From contig NZ_JAKZHU010000001.1 in assembly GCF_022568795.1 (NCBI RefSeq), forward strand, positions 2,480,001-2,544,000: a stretch of 64,000 nucleotides of DNA, given 5' to 3'. This stretch comes from Arsenicicoccus dermatophilus (GTDB lineage: Bacteria > Actinomycetota > Actinomycetes > Actinomycetales > Dermatophilaceae). Made by a program: the position numbers and the translations under genes. Positions 13,719-19,998 of the stretch are shown piece by piece (the stretch's first letter is position 1; each line of letters opens with the position of its first letter). The notes beneath the pieces were generated by a model. That model had not been told where the DNA came from. It saw nothing but the letters and a program-made list of their open reading frames with translations, and did not search any database.

Positions 13719-14296
13719 GGGACCCGGCAGCAGGGCTCCCGGACGAGACCTGGCTCGCCGCGCTGCACGCGGACGCCATACGGCTGCTGACGGACCTGGA
13801 GCCCGTCGACGACCGGGAGGCGCAGGTGCGCTCGCAGATGCTCGCCCACCTCGCAGAGCACCAGGACGCCTGGTCCCGGGAAGGACCGCCCGAGCACTTC
13901 ACGGCCAGCGTGCTGGTGGTGACCGAGGACTGGAGCCAGGTGCTGCTGACGCACCACCGCAAGGCCCGCACCTGGCTGCAGCTCGGCGGTCACGCCGACC
14001 CCGGCGACGAGAGCGTCCTCGCGGCCGCCCGGCGCGAGGGGCGGGAGGAGTCGGGCCTGGCGCAGCTGCAGGTGCGTCCGGTGCTCGTCGACGTCGACCG
14101 GCACGAGCTGGTGGGGAGCTTCGGACGGTGCCGGGAGCACCTGGACCTGCGCTGCGTCGCCGTGGTCCCGCCGGCGGCCCCCACCGTCAGCGCGGAGTCC
14201 CTCGACGTGGCCTGGTGGCCGGTCACCGCCCTCCCGCAGCCGCACGGGGAGGACCTGCCCAGGCTCCTCGCCAACGCCCGACGCCGGGCCGGCTGA
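13715..14296 (+). CDS. Nudix hydrolase
   Basis: 193 residues with a Nudix box in the middle: GGHADPGDESVLAAARREG continuing into REESGL, near residues 88-112. The RExxEE core that binds magnesium is intact, although the leading glycine spacing is one residue longer than the textbook pattern, as in many actinobacterial ADP-ribose-type members. The substrate is not predictable. GTG start overlaps the preceding stop (GTGA), so it is translationally coupled to the DUF2342 gene and probably co-transcribed. It converges on the YgjP-type peptidase with three bases between stops. Confidence 0.88.
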   Translation: MRDPAAGLPDETWLAALHADAIRLLTDLEPVDDREAQVRSQMLAHLAEHQDAWSREGPPEHFTASVLVVTEDWSQVLLTHHRKARTWLQLGGHADPGDESVLAAARREGREESGLAQLQVRPVLVDVDRHELVGSFGRCREHLDLRCVAVVPPAAPTVSAESLDVAWWPVTALPQPHGEDLPRLLANARRRAG

Positions 14297-14299
14297 CGC

Positions 14300-14848
14300 T
14301 CAGGCCCCCAGGCAGTCCTCGTCGAGGGGGCCGAGCTCCCCGTCCGGCGCGGGCTCGGCCTGGCGGGCGCGGGCATAGCCCTCGAGATAGCCCTTGGCCC
14401 GCTCCAGCTTGGGGTAGGAGCGCAGCAGCGTCCAGAAGTCCGGTCCGTGACCAGGCTGCAGGAGGTGCGCCAGCTCGTGCAGGATCACGTAGTCCTGCAC
14501 CCACAGGGGCAGCGCCGCCACCCGGTCGGAGATCCGGATCGTGCCGTCCGCCGGGGTGCACGATCCCCACCGGCGGCGCTGGTTGGTGACCCACACGATG
14601 CTGGCCGGCTTGGCCAGCCCGCCGAGATAGGCCGCGGACAGGTCGGCCGCGCGGGCTCGGAGCTGCTCGTCACCGGCGGGCCCCCGCGGGGTGCGGGACT
14701 CCACCTTGGCGACCATCTGCTCGATCCAGCGCTGCTCCTGGGTGCGGGAGTGACCGGCCGGGATGAGCACGACGATGCGCCCGCCCTCGCGGTAGGCGCT
14801 GATCGTCCGGCGGCGCCGGGCGCTGCGGCGGACCTCGACGTCGCTCAT
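14300..14848 (-). CDS. YgjP-like (M48/DUF45) metallopeptidase
   Basis: 182 residues of the YgjP/DUF45 family. Visible landmarks are the basic N-terminus, the substrate-side block RRRWGSC and the zinc motif HELAHLLQPGHGPDFW (HExxH with a third histidine six residues on). No signal peptide, so it is cytosolic. The family is small and its physiological substrate is poorly known. The ATG at 14848 is chosen over an upstream GTG-type start (14938) because a -10 hexamer TAGGGT ends seven bases before it, indicating a leaderless mRNA. The C-terminus carries a short acidic tail. Confidence 0.88.
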   Translation of the reverse strand: MSDVEVRRSARRRRTISAYREGGRIVVLIPAGHSRTQEQRWIEQMVAKVESRTPRGPAGDEQLRARAADLSAAYLGGLAKPASIVWVTNQRRRWGSCTPADGTIRISDRVAALPLWVQDYVILHELAHLLQPGHGPDFWTLLRSYPKLERAKGYLEGYARARQAEPAPDGELGPLDEDCLGA

Positions 14849-14855
14849 GCGCCGC

Positions 14856-14861
14856 ACCCTA
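14856..14861 (-). promoter_or_regulatory. -10 element of leaderless YgjP-like gene
   Basis: TAGGGT in transcript sense, separated by exactly seven bases from ATG 14848, with no Shine-Dalgarno between. This spacing places transcription start at the initiation codon. Confidence 0.55.
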
Positions 14862-14965
14862 GCCGCGCGCCGGGGCACCGGCCCGGGGGCGCGCCGCAGC
14901 ACGGGCGCGGAGCGTGTCAGGGCGAGCGCGGAGGGCAACCGACGCGGGACGTGCCCCGAGGTCGG

Positions 14966-15793
14966 TCAGCGGCCGGTGAAGCGCGGCGCGCGCCGCTCCC
15001 CCGCCACCGCGATGCCCTCGTGGACGTCGTCCGTAGCCATGGTCGTGGCCTGGGCCAGCGCCTCCCACTGCAGCGCGGCGTCCCGGGACGGGTGCCCGCC
15101 GTCACGCAGCGCCATCAGCGTCAACCTCGTCGCCACGGGGGCCGCACCCGCGATCCGGTCGGCCGCCGCGAGCGCCAGAGGAAGGACCTCGTCCGCGGGG
15201 GCCGCGGCGGACGCCATGCCGAGGGAGAGGGCTTCGGCCCCACCGACGACACGACCGGTGAGGAGCAGGTCCGCGGCAGCGCCCTCGCCGACCAGACGAG
15301 GCAGTGCCCAGGTGGTCGCCATGCCCGGGTGCAGGCCCAGGGAGGTGAACGGGACCGAGAGCTTGGCCGTCTCCGCGACGTACCGGACATCGCAGGCCAG
15401 GGCCAGGGCCAGGCCGGCCCCGACGGCGTGGCCGTTGACCGCGGCGACCACGGGGACCTCCAGGGTCGTCATGGACAGCCAGGTGCGGTAGAACGCCAGC
15501 ATCCGCGCCCGCAGGTCGGCCACCGCGGCGTCCGGCTCGGAGACCAGCCAGGACAGGTCGCCGCCGGAGCAGAAGGCGCTGCCCGCGCCGGTGACGACCA
15601 CGCACGCGAGCCGCGTGTCGTGCCGCAACAGCTCGACGAGCCGCCCCCAGGAGGCGGTCATCTCCTCGCTCATGGCGTTGCGCCGCTGCGGCAGGTCCAG
15701 GGTGACGACGGCGGTATGCCGGTCGCCGTGCTCGCGGCGAGCGACGGTGAGGTCGGCGAATTCCTGCTCCCACCAATCGAACTGGTCAGACAT
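14966..15793 (-). CDS. Enoyl-CoA hydratase/isomerase (crotonase) family protein
   Basis: 275 residues with the crotonase fold signatures: NAMSEEM near residue 40, oxyanion-hole loop FCSGGDLSWL, and the second oxyanion loop NGHAVGAGLALALACDVR. The usual catalytic glutamate positions in the following block are replaced (LGLHPGMATTWALPRLVG), closer to isomerase-like or divergent members than to classical 2-enoyl-CoA hydratase, so the reaction is uncertain. The C-terminus is normal length. The ATG at 15793 is the first sensible start. It is monocistronic, divergent from the small zinc-ribbon gene at 16022. A second crotonase lies at 62662. Confidence 0.85.
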   Translation of the reverse strand: MSDQFDWWEQEFADLTVARREHGDRHTAVVTLDLPQRRNAMSEEMTASWGRLVELLRHDTRLACVVVTGAGSAFCSGGDLSWLVSEPDAAVADLRARMLAFYRTWLSMTTLEVPVVAAVNGHAVGAGLALALACDVRYVAETAKLSVPFTSLGLHPGMATTWALPRLVGEGAAADLLLTGRVVGGAEALSLGMASAAAPADEVLPLALAAADRIAGAAPVATRLTLMALRDGGHPSRDAALQWEALAQATTMATDDVHEGIAVAGERRAPRFTGR

Positions 15794-16021
15794 CGGGCCC
15801 TCCGCACGGTCGTGGTCGGCGCGACCGGCGAACCGCGGCCGCGCGTGCTCCCGAGAGTAGCGATCGGCGGCGGCCGCAGCAGCACGGCACAGCAGGCGTC
15901 CGTGCTGCGGACCGTACTCGCATCGCAACGGGACGTCATCCCCAAAAGGACACTCTCCGTGCTCTATGGTGACGGCAGTCCGGATGCCGCACCGGCGGCA
16001 CGATCGACAAGGAGACAGATC

Positions 16022-16177
16022 ATGGCCGACACCTACAAGGGCGAGTTCTACTGCGTGAAGTGCAAGGCCAAGCGTGAGGCCGAGGGCGACGTCGTGGAGA
16101 CCAACGGCCGTCGCATGGCCAAGGGCAAGTGCCCCGAGTGCGGCACCAACCTCAACCGCATCCTCGGCAAGGCCTGA
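16022..16177 (+). CDS. Small zinc-ribbon protein, DUF5679 type
   Basis: 51 residues, too short for most gene callers. It has two CxxC knuckles, CVKC near residue 11 and CPEC near residue 39, giving a four-cysteine zinc ribbon, with an abundance of lysine and arginine. It matches the actinobacterial DUF5679 pattern; its function is unknown, possibly nucleic-acid or ribosome related. A strong AAGGAG lies ten bases before the ATG and a terminator hairpin follows directly, so this is a genuine stand-alone gene. Confidence 0.85.
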   Translation: MADTYKGEFYCVKCKAKREAEGDVVETNGRRMAKGKCPECGTNLNRILGKA

Positions 16178-16189
16178 GCCGCGCCACCC

Positions 16190-16233
16190 GCGAGCGGGGC
16201 GGTACCGACGATGATCGGTACCGCCCCGCTCGC
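16190..16233 (+). terminator. Hairpin terminator after DUF5679 gene
   Basis: A perfect 19-bp stem (16190-16208 with 16215-16233) and six-base loop, 12 bases after the stop codon. Confidence 0.85.
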
Positions 16234-16242
16234 GTCCCCAGG

Positions 16243-16305
16243 TTATCCACAGGTGAGACCTATGCATGCGTTTGCGTGCGTTTGCGTGCGTCAAACTCAG
16301 TTTGA
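16243..16305. promoter_or_regulatory. DnaA-box-like site, 10-bp tandem repeat and palindrome upstream of cyclodehydratase-like gene
   Basis: Three elements lie in 63 bases: a consensus-type DnaA box TTATCCACA (16243-16251), an exact tandem repeat of TTTGCGTGCG (16271-16290), and a 7-1-7 palindrome with arms TCAAACT and AGTTTGA (16291-16305), ending 25 bases before the next start codon. The region is AT-richer than its surroundings. A promoter/operator role is inference. Confidence 0.5.
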
Positions 16306-16329
16306 GTCCCCACGACCTAAGGAGAAACC

Positions 16330-17229
16330 ATGACCCGCCCCGACCTCCCCGCGCTGATCCCGGCCCGCTTGCTGGACCGTGGGAACGGGGAGATGCAGCT
16401 CGGCGCCCATCACGCCACCGCCGTCGTCGTCGCCGGCCTGTCCGCGGCCGACCGCGAGGTCCTGCCCCGGCTGGACGGCACCCGCACCCGGCAGGAGCTC
16501 GGCGCGGCCTATCTGCACCACGGCGAGGACCCGGCCCGGATCGACGACCTGCTCCAGACCCTGGCCGAGCACGGCCTGCTGCGGCCCACCGCCCCGCACC
16601 GAGGCCTCTGGCCCCGCCCCCAGCCCCCCGCCCCGACCGTGCTGGTCGCCGGCCGGGGCGACCTCGCCGACGAGCTCGCCCGGCAGCTCGCCCGAGCCGG
16701 TTCCACCGTGCACACCCAGCACGACCTCGCCCCTACGCGCTTCCCCCAGGCCGGACGTCGCCGCCGCACCTCGGCACCCGAGGGACTGGTCGTCCTGGTC
16801 GCCGACGGAGCCGTCGACCCCATGGTCGCCCGTCGGTGGGCGCCCTGGGCCCGGGTGCTCCCCGTCGTGGTGACCGAGGGCGCGATCACGGTCGGCCCGC
16901 TGTGGAGCGACCTGGCCGACCCCTGCCCGCTGTGCCTGGACCTCTACCGCTCCGACCGCGACCCGGCCTGGCCCCGGGTCCTCGCCCAGCTGGTCGACCC
17001 CGAGAACCGGGCGCCCCGCGCCGCGGTCGGGGACCCCGCCACGACGGCCCTCGCCTGCGGCGTCGCGCTCCGCCTCGCCGCCGGGACCGGCGCCAGGGCC
17101 GGGCAGGCGACCACGGCCGGGATCACCGTCGAGATCGACCCCGCGAGCGGCGAGCTCGTCCGCCGCGCGTGGCAGGTCCACCCCCGCTGCGACGCCCATC
17201 TGCCCGCGCAGGAGGTCCTCGCGGGGTGA
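16330..17229 (+). CDS. Orphan cyclodehydratase / TOMM leader-binding-like (ThiF-like) protein
   Basis: 299 residues. Residues 1-75 look like a small winged-helix (PqqD/RRE-like) module: a predicted beta hairpin then helices, ending in LLQTLAEHGLLR. A central Rossmann-like portion begins TVLVAGRGDLADEL. A zinc site is suggested by CPLC (about 199) and HPRC (about 284). The block CPLCLDLYRSDRDPAWP is typical of actinobacterial proteins annotated as TOMM precursor leader-peptide-binding or bacteriocin cyclodehydratase-domain proteins. No precursor peptide, YcaO or dehydrogenase is nearby, so a housekeeping role is more likely than RiPP synthesis. AAGGAG precedes the ATG. The next gene, an ABC1 kinase, starts 10 bases after the stop, a pairing also seen as Rv3196-Rv3197. 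Confidence 0.72.
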   Translation: MTRPDLPALIPARLLDRGNGEMQLGAHHATAVVVAGLSAADREVLPRLDGTRTRQELGAAYLHHGEDPARIDDLLQTLAEHGLLRPTAPHRGLWPRPQPPAPTVLVAGRGDLADELARQLARAGSTVHTQHDLAPTRFPQAGRRRRTSAPEGLVVLVADGAVDPMVARRWAPWARVLPVVVTEGAITVGPLWSDLADPCPLCLDLYRSDRDPAWPRVLAQLVDPENRAPRAAVGDPATTALACGVALRLAAGTGARAGQATTAGITVEIDPASGELVRRAWQVHPRCDAHLPAQEVLAG

Positions 17230-17239
17230 CAATCGAGAC

Positions 17240-18577
17240 GTGAGCGACATCCCCCGCCGGTCGGCCGGCCGCGCCATACGCCTCGCCGCCCTCCCGCTCG
17301 GGCACGCCGGTCGCACCGCCGCCGGGCTCGGACGCCTGCTCGGCGGCGCCCCCGCGGAGGCGGTGGCCGCGCAGGTCGCCGCCCGGACCGCGGACCAGCT
17401 CTTCAGCGTGCTGGGGCAGCTCAAGGGCGGCGCCATGAAGGTCGGCCAGGCGATGTCGATCTTCGAGTCCGCGCTTCCCGACGAGATCGCCGGACCCTAC
17501 CGGTCGGCGCTCACCGCCCTGCAGGACGCCGCCCCCGCCATGCCCGCCACGACCGTGCACCGCGTCCTCGCAGCCGAGCTGGGGCCCGACTGGCGGTCAT
17601 CGTTCGCGGACTTCGACGACACCCCGGCCGCCTCCGCGTCGATCGGCCAGGTCCACCGGGCCACCTGGGCGGACGGGCGCGCCGTCGCCGTCAAGGTGCA
17701 GTACCCCGGCGCCGGCGAGGCGCTCATGTCCGACCTGCGCCAGCTCTCCCGCGTCGCGCGGCTGTCGGGCGGGCTCGGCCCCCTCGGGGCGATGGGGACC
17801 GGCATCGACCTGCGGGCCGTCACCCAGGAGCTGCAGGACCGGATGAGCGAGGAGCTCGACTGCACCCTCGAGGCCGACGCCCAGCGGCGCTTCGCGGCGG
17901 CCTTCGCCGACAGCGAGCACTTCGCGATCCCCCAGGTCCTCGCCGGGACCGGACGCGTGGTCGTCATGGAGTGGCTGGACGGGATGCCGCTGTCCCACAT
18001 CGTCCGGGACGGCACCCAGGAGCAGCGTGATCACGTCGGGTCGGCCTACCTGGACTTCCTGCTCGCCGGCCCCGACCACGTAGGCCTGCTCCACGCCGAC
18101 CCCCACCCCGGCAACTTCCGGCTCACCGCGGACGGGCGGCTCGGGATCCTCGACTTCGGTGCCGTCAACCACCTCCCAGGCGGCATCCCCCCAGCCGTCG
18201 GGCGACTCCTCGGACTCGCCCTGACCGGGGACGACACGGCACAGGCCGTGCTCGCCGGTCTCGTCGACGAGGGCTGGGTCCACGCGGACGCGGACGTCGA
18301 CGCGCAAGAGCTGGCGGAGTTCATCGCGCCCTTCCTCGAGCCCGCCCGCCACGACCGGTTCAGGTTCGCCCGGGGCTGGCTGCGCGAGTGCTTCGCCCAC
18401 GTCACCGAGCCCCGCTGGCAGCCGGTCCTCGCCGTCCTCGACCTGCCGCCGGACTACCTGCTCATCCACCGGGTGTGGGCCGGTGGGATCGGGGTGCTCT
18501 GCCAGCTCGGAGCCGAGGTCGAGACCCGCGCCATCCTCACCCACTGGCTGGACGAGCTGGAGCTCCCTCCCACCTGA
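17240..18577 (+). CDS. ABC1/AarF (UbiB-like) atypical kinase
   Basis: 445 residues with family hallmarks in order: the inhibitory KxGQ motif (MKVGQAMS) near residue 70, the alanine-rich nucleotide loop AASIGQVHRA, the VAIK-type lysine (VAVKVQYPG) near 152, the catalytic HADPHPGNFR near 290 and DFGAV. UbiB/ADCK proteins are ATPases or kinases of lipid and quinone metabolism; in mycobacteria the counterpart (Rv3197) was linked to macrolide resistance alongside WhiB7. No membrane segment is obvious. GTG start; a GACAAT hexamer ends six bases before it, so it may have its own leaderless promoter inside the end of the upstream gene. It converges with a small zinc-ribbon gene. Confidence 0.9.
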   Translation: MSDIPRRSAGRAIRLAALPLGHAGRTAAGLGRLLGGAPAEAVAAQVAARTADQLFSVLGQLKGGAMKVGQAMSIFESALPDEIAGPYRSALTALQDAAPAMPATTVHRVLAAELGPDWRSSFADFDDTPAASASIGQVHRATWADGRAVAVKVQYPGAGEALMSDLRQLSRVARLSGGLGPLGAMGTGIDLRAVTQELQDRMSEELDCTLEADAQRRFAAAFADSEHFAIPQVLAGTGRVVVMEWLDGMPLSHIVRDGTQEQRDHVGSAYLDFLLAGPDHVGLLHADPHPGNFRLTADGRLGILDFGAVNHLPGGIPPAVGRLLGLALTGDDTAQAVLAGLVDEGWVHADADVDAQELAEFIAPFLEPARHDRFRFARGWLRECFAHVTEPRWQPVLAVLDLPPDYLLIHRVWAGGIGVLCQLGAEVETRAILTHWLDELELPPT

Positions 18578-18586
18578 GAGCCCGGC

Positions 18587-18766
18587 CTACCACCACTGCG
18601 AGTCGAGCCTGCCCTCGATCGAGCGGGCATACCATCTGCTGCACGCGTCGCAGGTCCACACCGTGCGCCCCCGCTCGACCCCGAAGCTCCACCGCACCTG
18701 TGCCTGCTCCGCCTCCGCGCCCAGCACCTGGCGGCCGCAGGTGCCACACGTCATCGCCTCGTCCAT
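18587..18766 (-). CDS. Small CxxC/CxxC zinc-ribbon hypothetical protein
   Basis: 59 residues, with CGTC at about residue 7 and CDAC at about 40, a four-cysteine zinc-ribbon pattern, and a Trp-rich C-terminus ending SQWW. I do not recognise a named family. Start ATG 18766 follows a terminator hairpin at 18793-18827 and the stop lies 9 bases from the convergent ABC1 kinase stop. Codon use is like its neighbours. Confidence 0.7.
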   Translation of the reverse strand: MDEAMTCGTCGRQVLGAEAEQAQVRWSFGVERGRTVWTCDACSRWYARSIEGRLDSQWW

Positions 18767-18792
18767 GAGGCCACCGTATGCCGGAGCACGGC

Positions 18793-18827
18793 GAAGCGGG
18801 CGGGACCGCTGCGATCCCGCCCGCTTC
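18793..18827 (-). terminator. Hairpin terminator after whiB7 and the 39-codon gene
   Basis: A perfect 13-bp stem (18793-18805 with 18815-18827), nine-base loop, about 40 bases beyond the stop of the short gene at 18870. Confidence 0.7.
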
Positions 18828-18869
18828 ATCGGGCCGTTCGTTCGTGGGTGGTGCGGGCAGAGGGTGGCC

Positions 18870-18989
18870 TCAGCGACGGCGGCGGCGCGCCACCGCCATA
18901 CGCACCTCGTGAGCACTGCGGGGACGGGCCTGGACGCGGGCCTGCTCGGCGCGCACCCGGACGATCTCGTGGCTGACGTGGGCAAACAC
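18870..18989 (-). CDS. 39-residue basic peptide downstream of whiB7
   Basis: A GTG-initiated frame of 39 codons with AAGGAG seven bases before the start. The product begins MFAHVSHEIVRV and ends in a run of arginines after MAVA; net charge is strongly positive. Position is 40 bases after whiB7 and before a terminator, so it would be on the whiB7 transcript. I do not recognise a family. The strong ribosome site is the main evidence, so it remains a prediction. Confidence 0.55.
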   Translation of the reverse strand: MFAHVSHEIVRVRAEQARVQARPRSAHEVRMAVARRRRR

Positions 18990-19029
18990 GATGGTTCTCC
19001 TTCGGGTGGTCGGTGCGGGAGGGTCACGG

Positions 19030-19317
19030 TCAGGCCGCGACCTCGGTCTTGCGGGGGCGGCCCCGGGGCCGCTTGCGGGGGACGACGGCGCCGGCGAGGA
19101 CGAGCTCGCCGCCCCAGACCCCCCACGGCTCGCGCCGGTCGAGGGCGCCGGCCAGGCACTCCTCCCGGACGGGACAGGTGCCGCAGAGGGCCTTGGCGAA
19201 CTCCACCCCCTCCGGGGTCTGCGCGAACCACAGCTCCGCGTCGTTGTCCTGGCACGGGATCGCGCTGTCGGCAGCAGCGCCGGCGACTCTGTGGTCGATC
19301 AGCTCCGCGAGTGTCAT
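19030..19317 (-). CDS. whiB7: WhiB7/WblC-type iron-sulfur transcriptional regulator
   Basis: 95 residues. WhiB signature: first Cys in PCQDNDAELWF, then CGTCPVREEC, giving the four cysteines that bind [4Fe-4S], followed by the turn EPWGVWGGE and a C-terminal AT-hook KRPRGRPRK. The AT-hook separates WhiB7 from other WhiB proteins. WhiB7 binds region 4 of the main sigma factor and activates antibiotic-resistance genes, including itself, at promoters with an AT-rich patch next to the -35. AGGAGG lies five bases before ATG 19317. The 585-base leader holds a WhiB7-type promoter, an upstream ORF and a hairpin. Location beside uvrD2 matches mycobacteria. Confidence 0.93.
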   Translation of the reverse strand: MTLAELIDHRVAGAAADSAIPCQDNDAELWFAQTPEGVEFAKALCGTCPVREECLAGALDRREPWGVWGGELVLAGAVVPRKRPRGRPRKTEVAA

Positions 19318-19438
19318 CTCGTCCTCCTGGTGATGTCGCCCCGAGATGAGGGGCGTCGGGCGGCCCGGGTGCGGGCCCTGGTGGGTGGTGGTCGTATGGC
19401 GGGTGGTGTGGCGCGTGGCGCGAGAGGTGCCGGACACG

Positions 19439-19483
19439 CACGAAGGCCGCGGATCCCGGATGTCGGGTTCCGCGGCCTTCGTG
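19439..19483 (-). terminator. Attenuator-like hairpin in the whiB7 leader
   Basis: A perfect 15-bp stem (19439-19453 with 19469-19483); its loop holds a further CCCG/CGGG pair. It starts 19 bases after the stop of the leader ORF and lies about 120 bases before whiB7. A second short stem (19337-19342 with 19350-19355) lies just before the whiB7 ribosome site. The placement fits ribosome-controlled attenuation as described for whiB7 in mycobacteria and wblC in Streptomyces. Confidence 0.7.
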
Positions 19484-19502
19484 AGGAGGACCAGGTCTGG
19501 GT

Positions 19503-19829
19503 CTAGACCGGTGGCCCCCCGAAGGACGGGACGACATCGTGGGAACGGGACGGGACACGGACGTCGGCACCCGGACGCGTGGCGCTGCGCTTGACGACGA
19601 GATCGACAGCGGTGCCCTCGAAGCGACCGAGCAGACCGGTGCCGTAGGACAGGACGGACGCGTCGCCGACAGCGCCACCGGTGGTGGTGCCGTGGCCCGA
19701 CATGCTGCTGCCGCGCAGGGCAGTGCCACGCAGACCGGTGCCCGGCCGACCGGCGCCGAGGGTCCAGGCGCGCGTGGGCAGCACGAGGCCGACGACGTCG
19801 GTCATCCTCACGATCGTGGTGCTCTCCAT
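19503..19829 (-). CDS. Leader ORF upstream of whiB7 (108 codons)
   Basis: A frame of 108 codons begins at ATG 19829 with GAGGAGG seven bases upstream, one of the strongest ribosome sites in the window. The product starts MESTTIVRMTDVVGLVLPTR, is low in complexity (Gly/Thr/Ser rich) and ends SFGGPPV. No domain is recognised. It lies wholly in the whiB7 leader, and its stop is 19 bases before a strong hairpin. I infer a regulatory leader ORF whose translation senses ribosome-targeting antibiotics. It is longer than most reported whiB7 leader ORFs, and a peptide with its own function cannot be excluded. Confidence 0.6.
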   Translation of the reverse strand: MESTTIVRMTDVVGLVLPTRAWTLGAGRPGTGLRGTALRGSSMSGHGTTTGGAVGDASVLSYGTGLLGRFEGTAVDLVVKRSATRPGADVRVPSRSHDVVPSFGGPPV

Positions 19830-19908
19830 GGCGGGACCCTCCTCTCGGGCATCGATGGCGCTCGCGCGCCGGCGTGGGACACGGCTCGCACCGCGTCGGG
19901 ACATCCGG

Positions 19909-19947
19909 ACTGTATCCGGGGCCTCGCGAAGGGGGCAACGGAATTAA
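19909..19947 (-). promoter_or_regulatory. WhiB7-type autoregulated promoter
   Basis: In transcript sense: AT patch TTAATT (19947-19942), three bases, -35 TTGCCC (19938-19933), 18-base spacer, -10 TACAGT (19914-19909). An AT-rich patch just upstream of the -35 is the feature through which the WhiB7 AT-hook recognises its promoters. Start of transcription would be near 19902, about 70 bases before the leader ORF. Confidence 0.65.
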
Positions 19948-19998
19948 CGGCAGGTCCCCCTCACGGAGCGACAAGGACTCCGGAAGGACCAGGAATCA

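Noticed and set aside
16243-16251. Replication origin at the TTATCCACA site
   Set aside because: A single box without dnaA, dnaN, gyrB or a cluster of boxes does not make an origin.
15794-16294. N-terminal extension of the enoyl-CoA hydratase to 442 residues
   Set aside because: It would run antisense through the DUF5679 gene and its terminator; the crotonase domain starts at ATG 15793.
16330-17229. RiPP (thiazole/oxazole peptide) biosynthesis cluster
   Set aside because: No YcaO, dehydrogenase, precursor or transporter lies near; the neighbours are those of the conserved whiB7 region.
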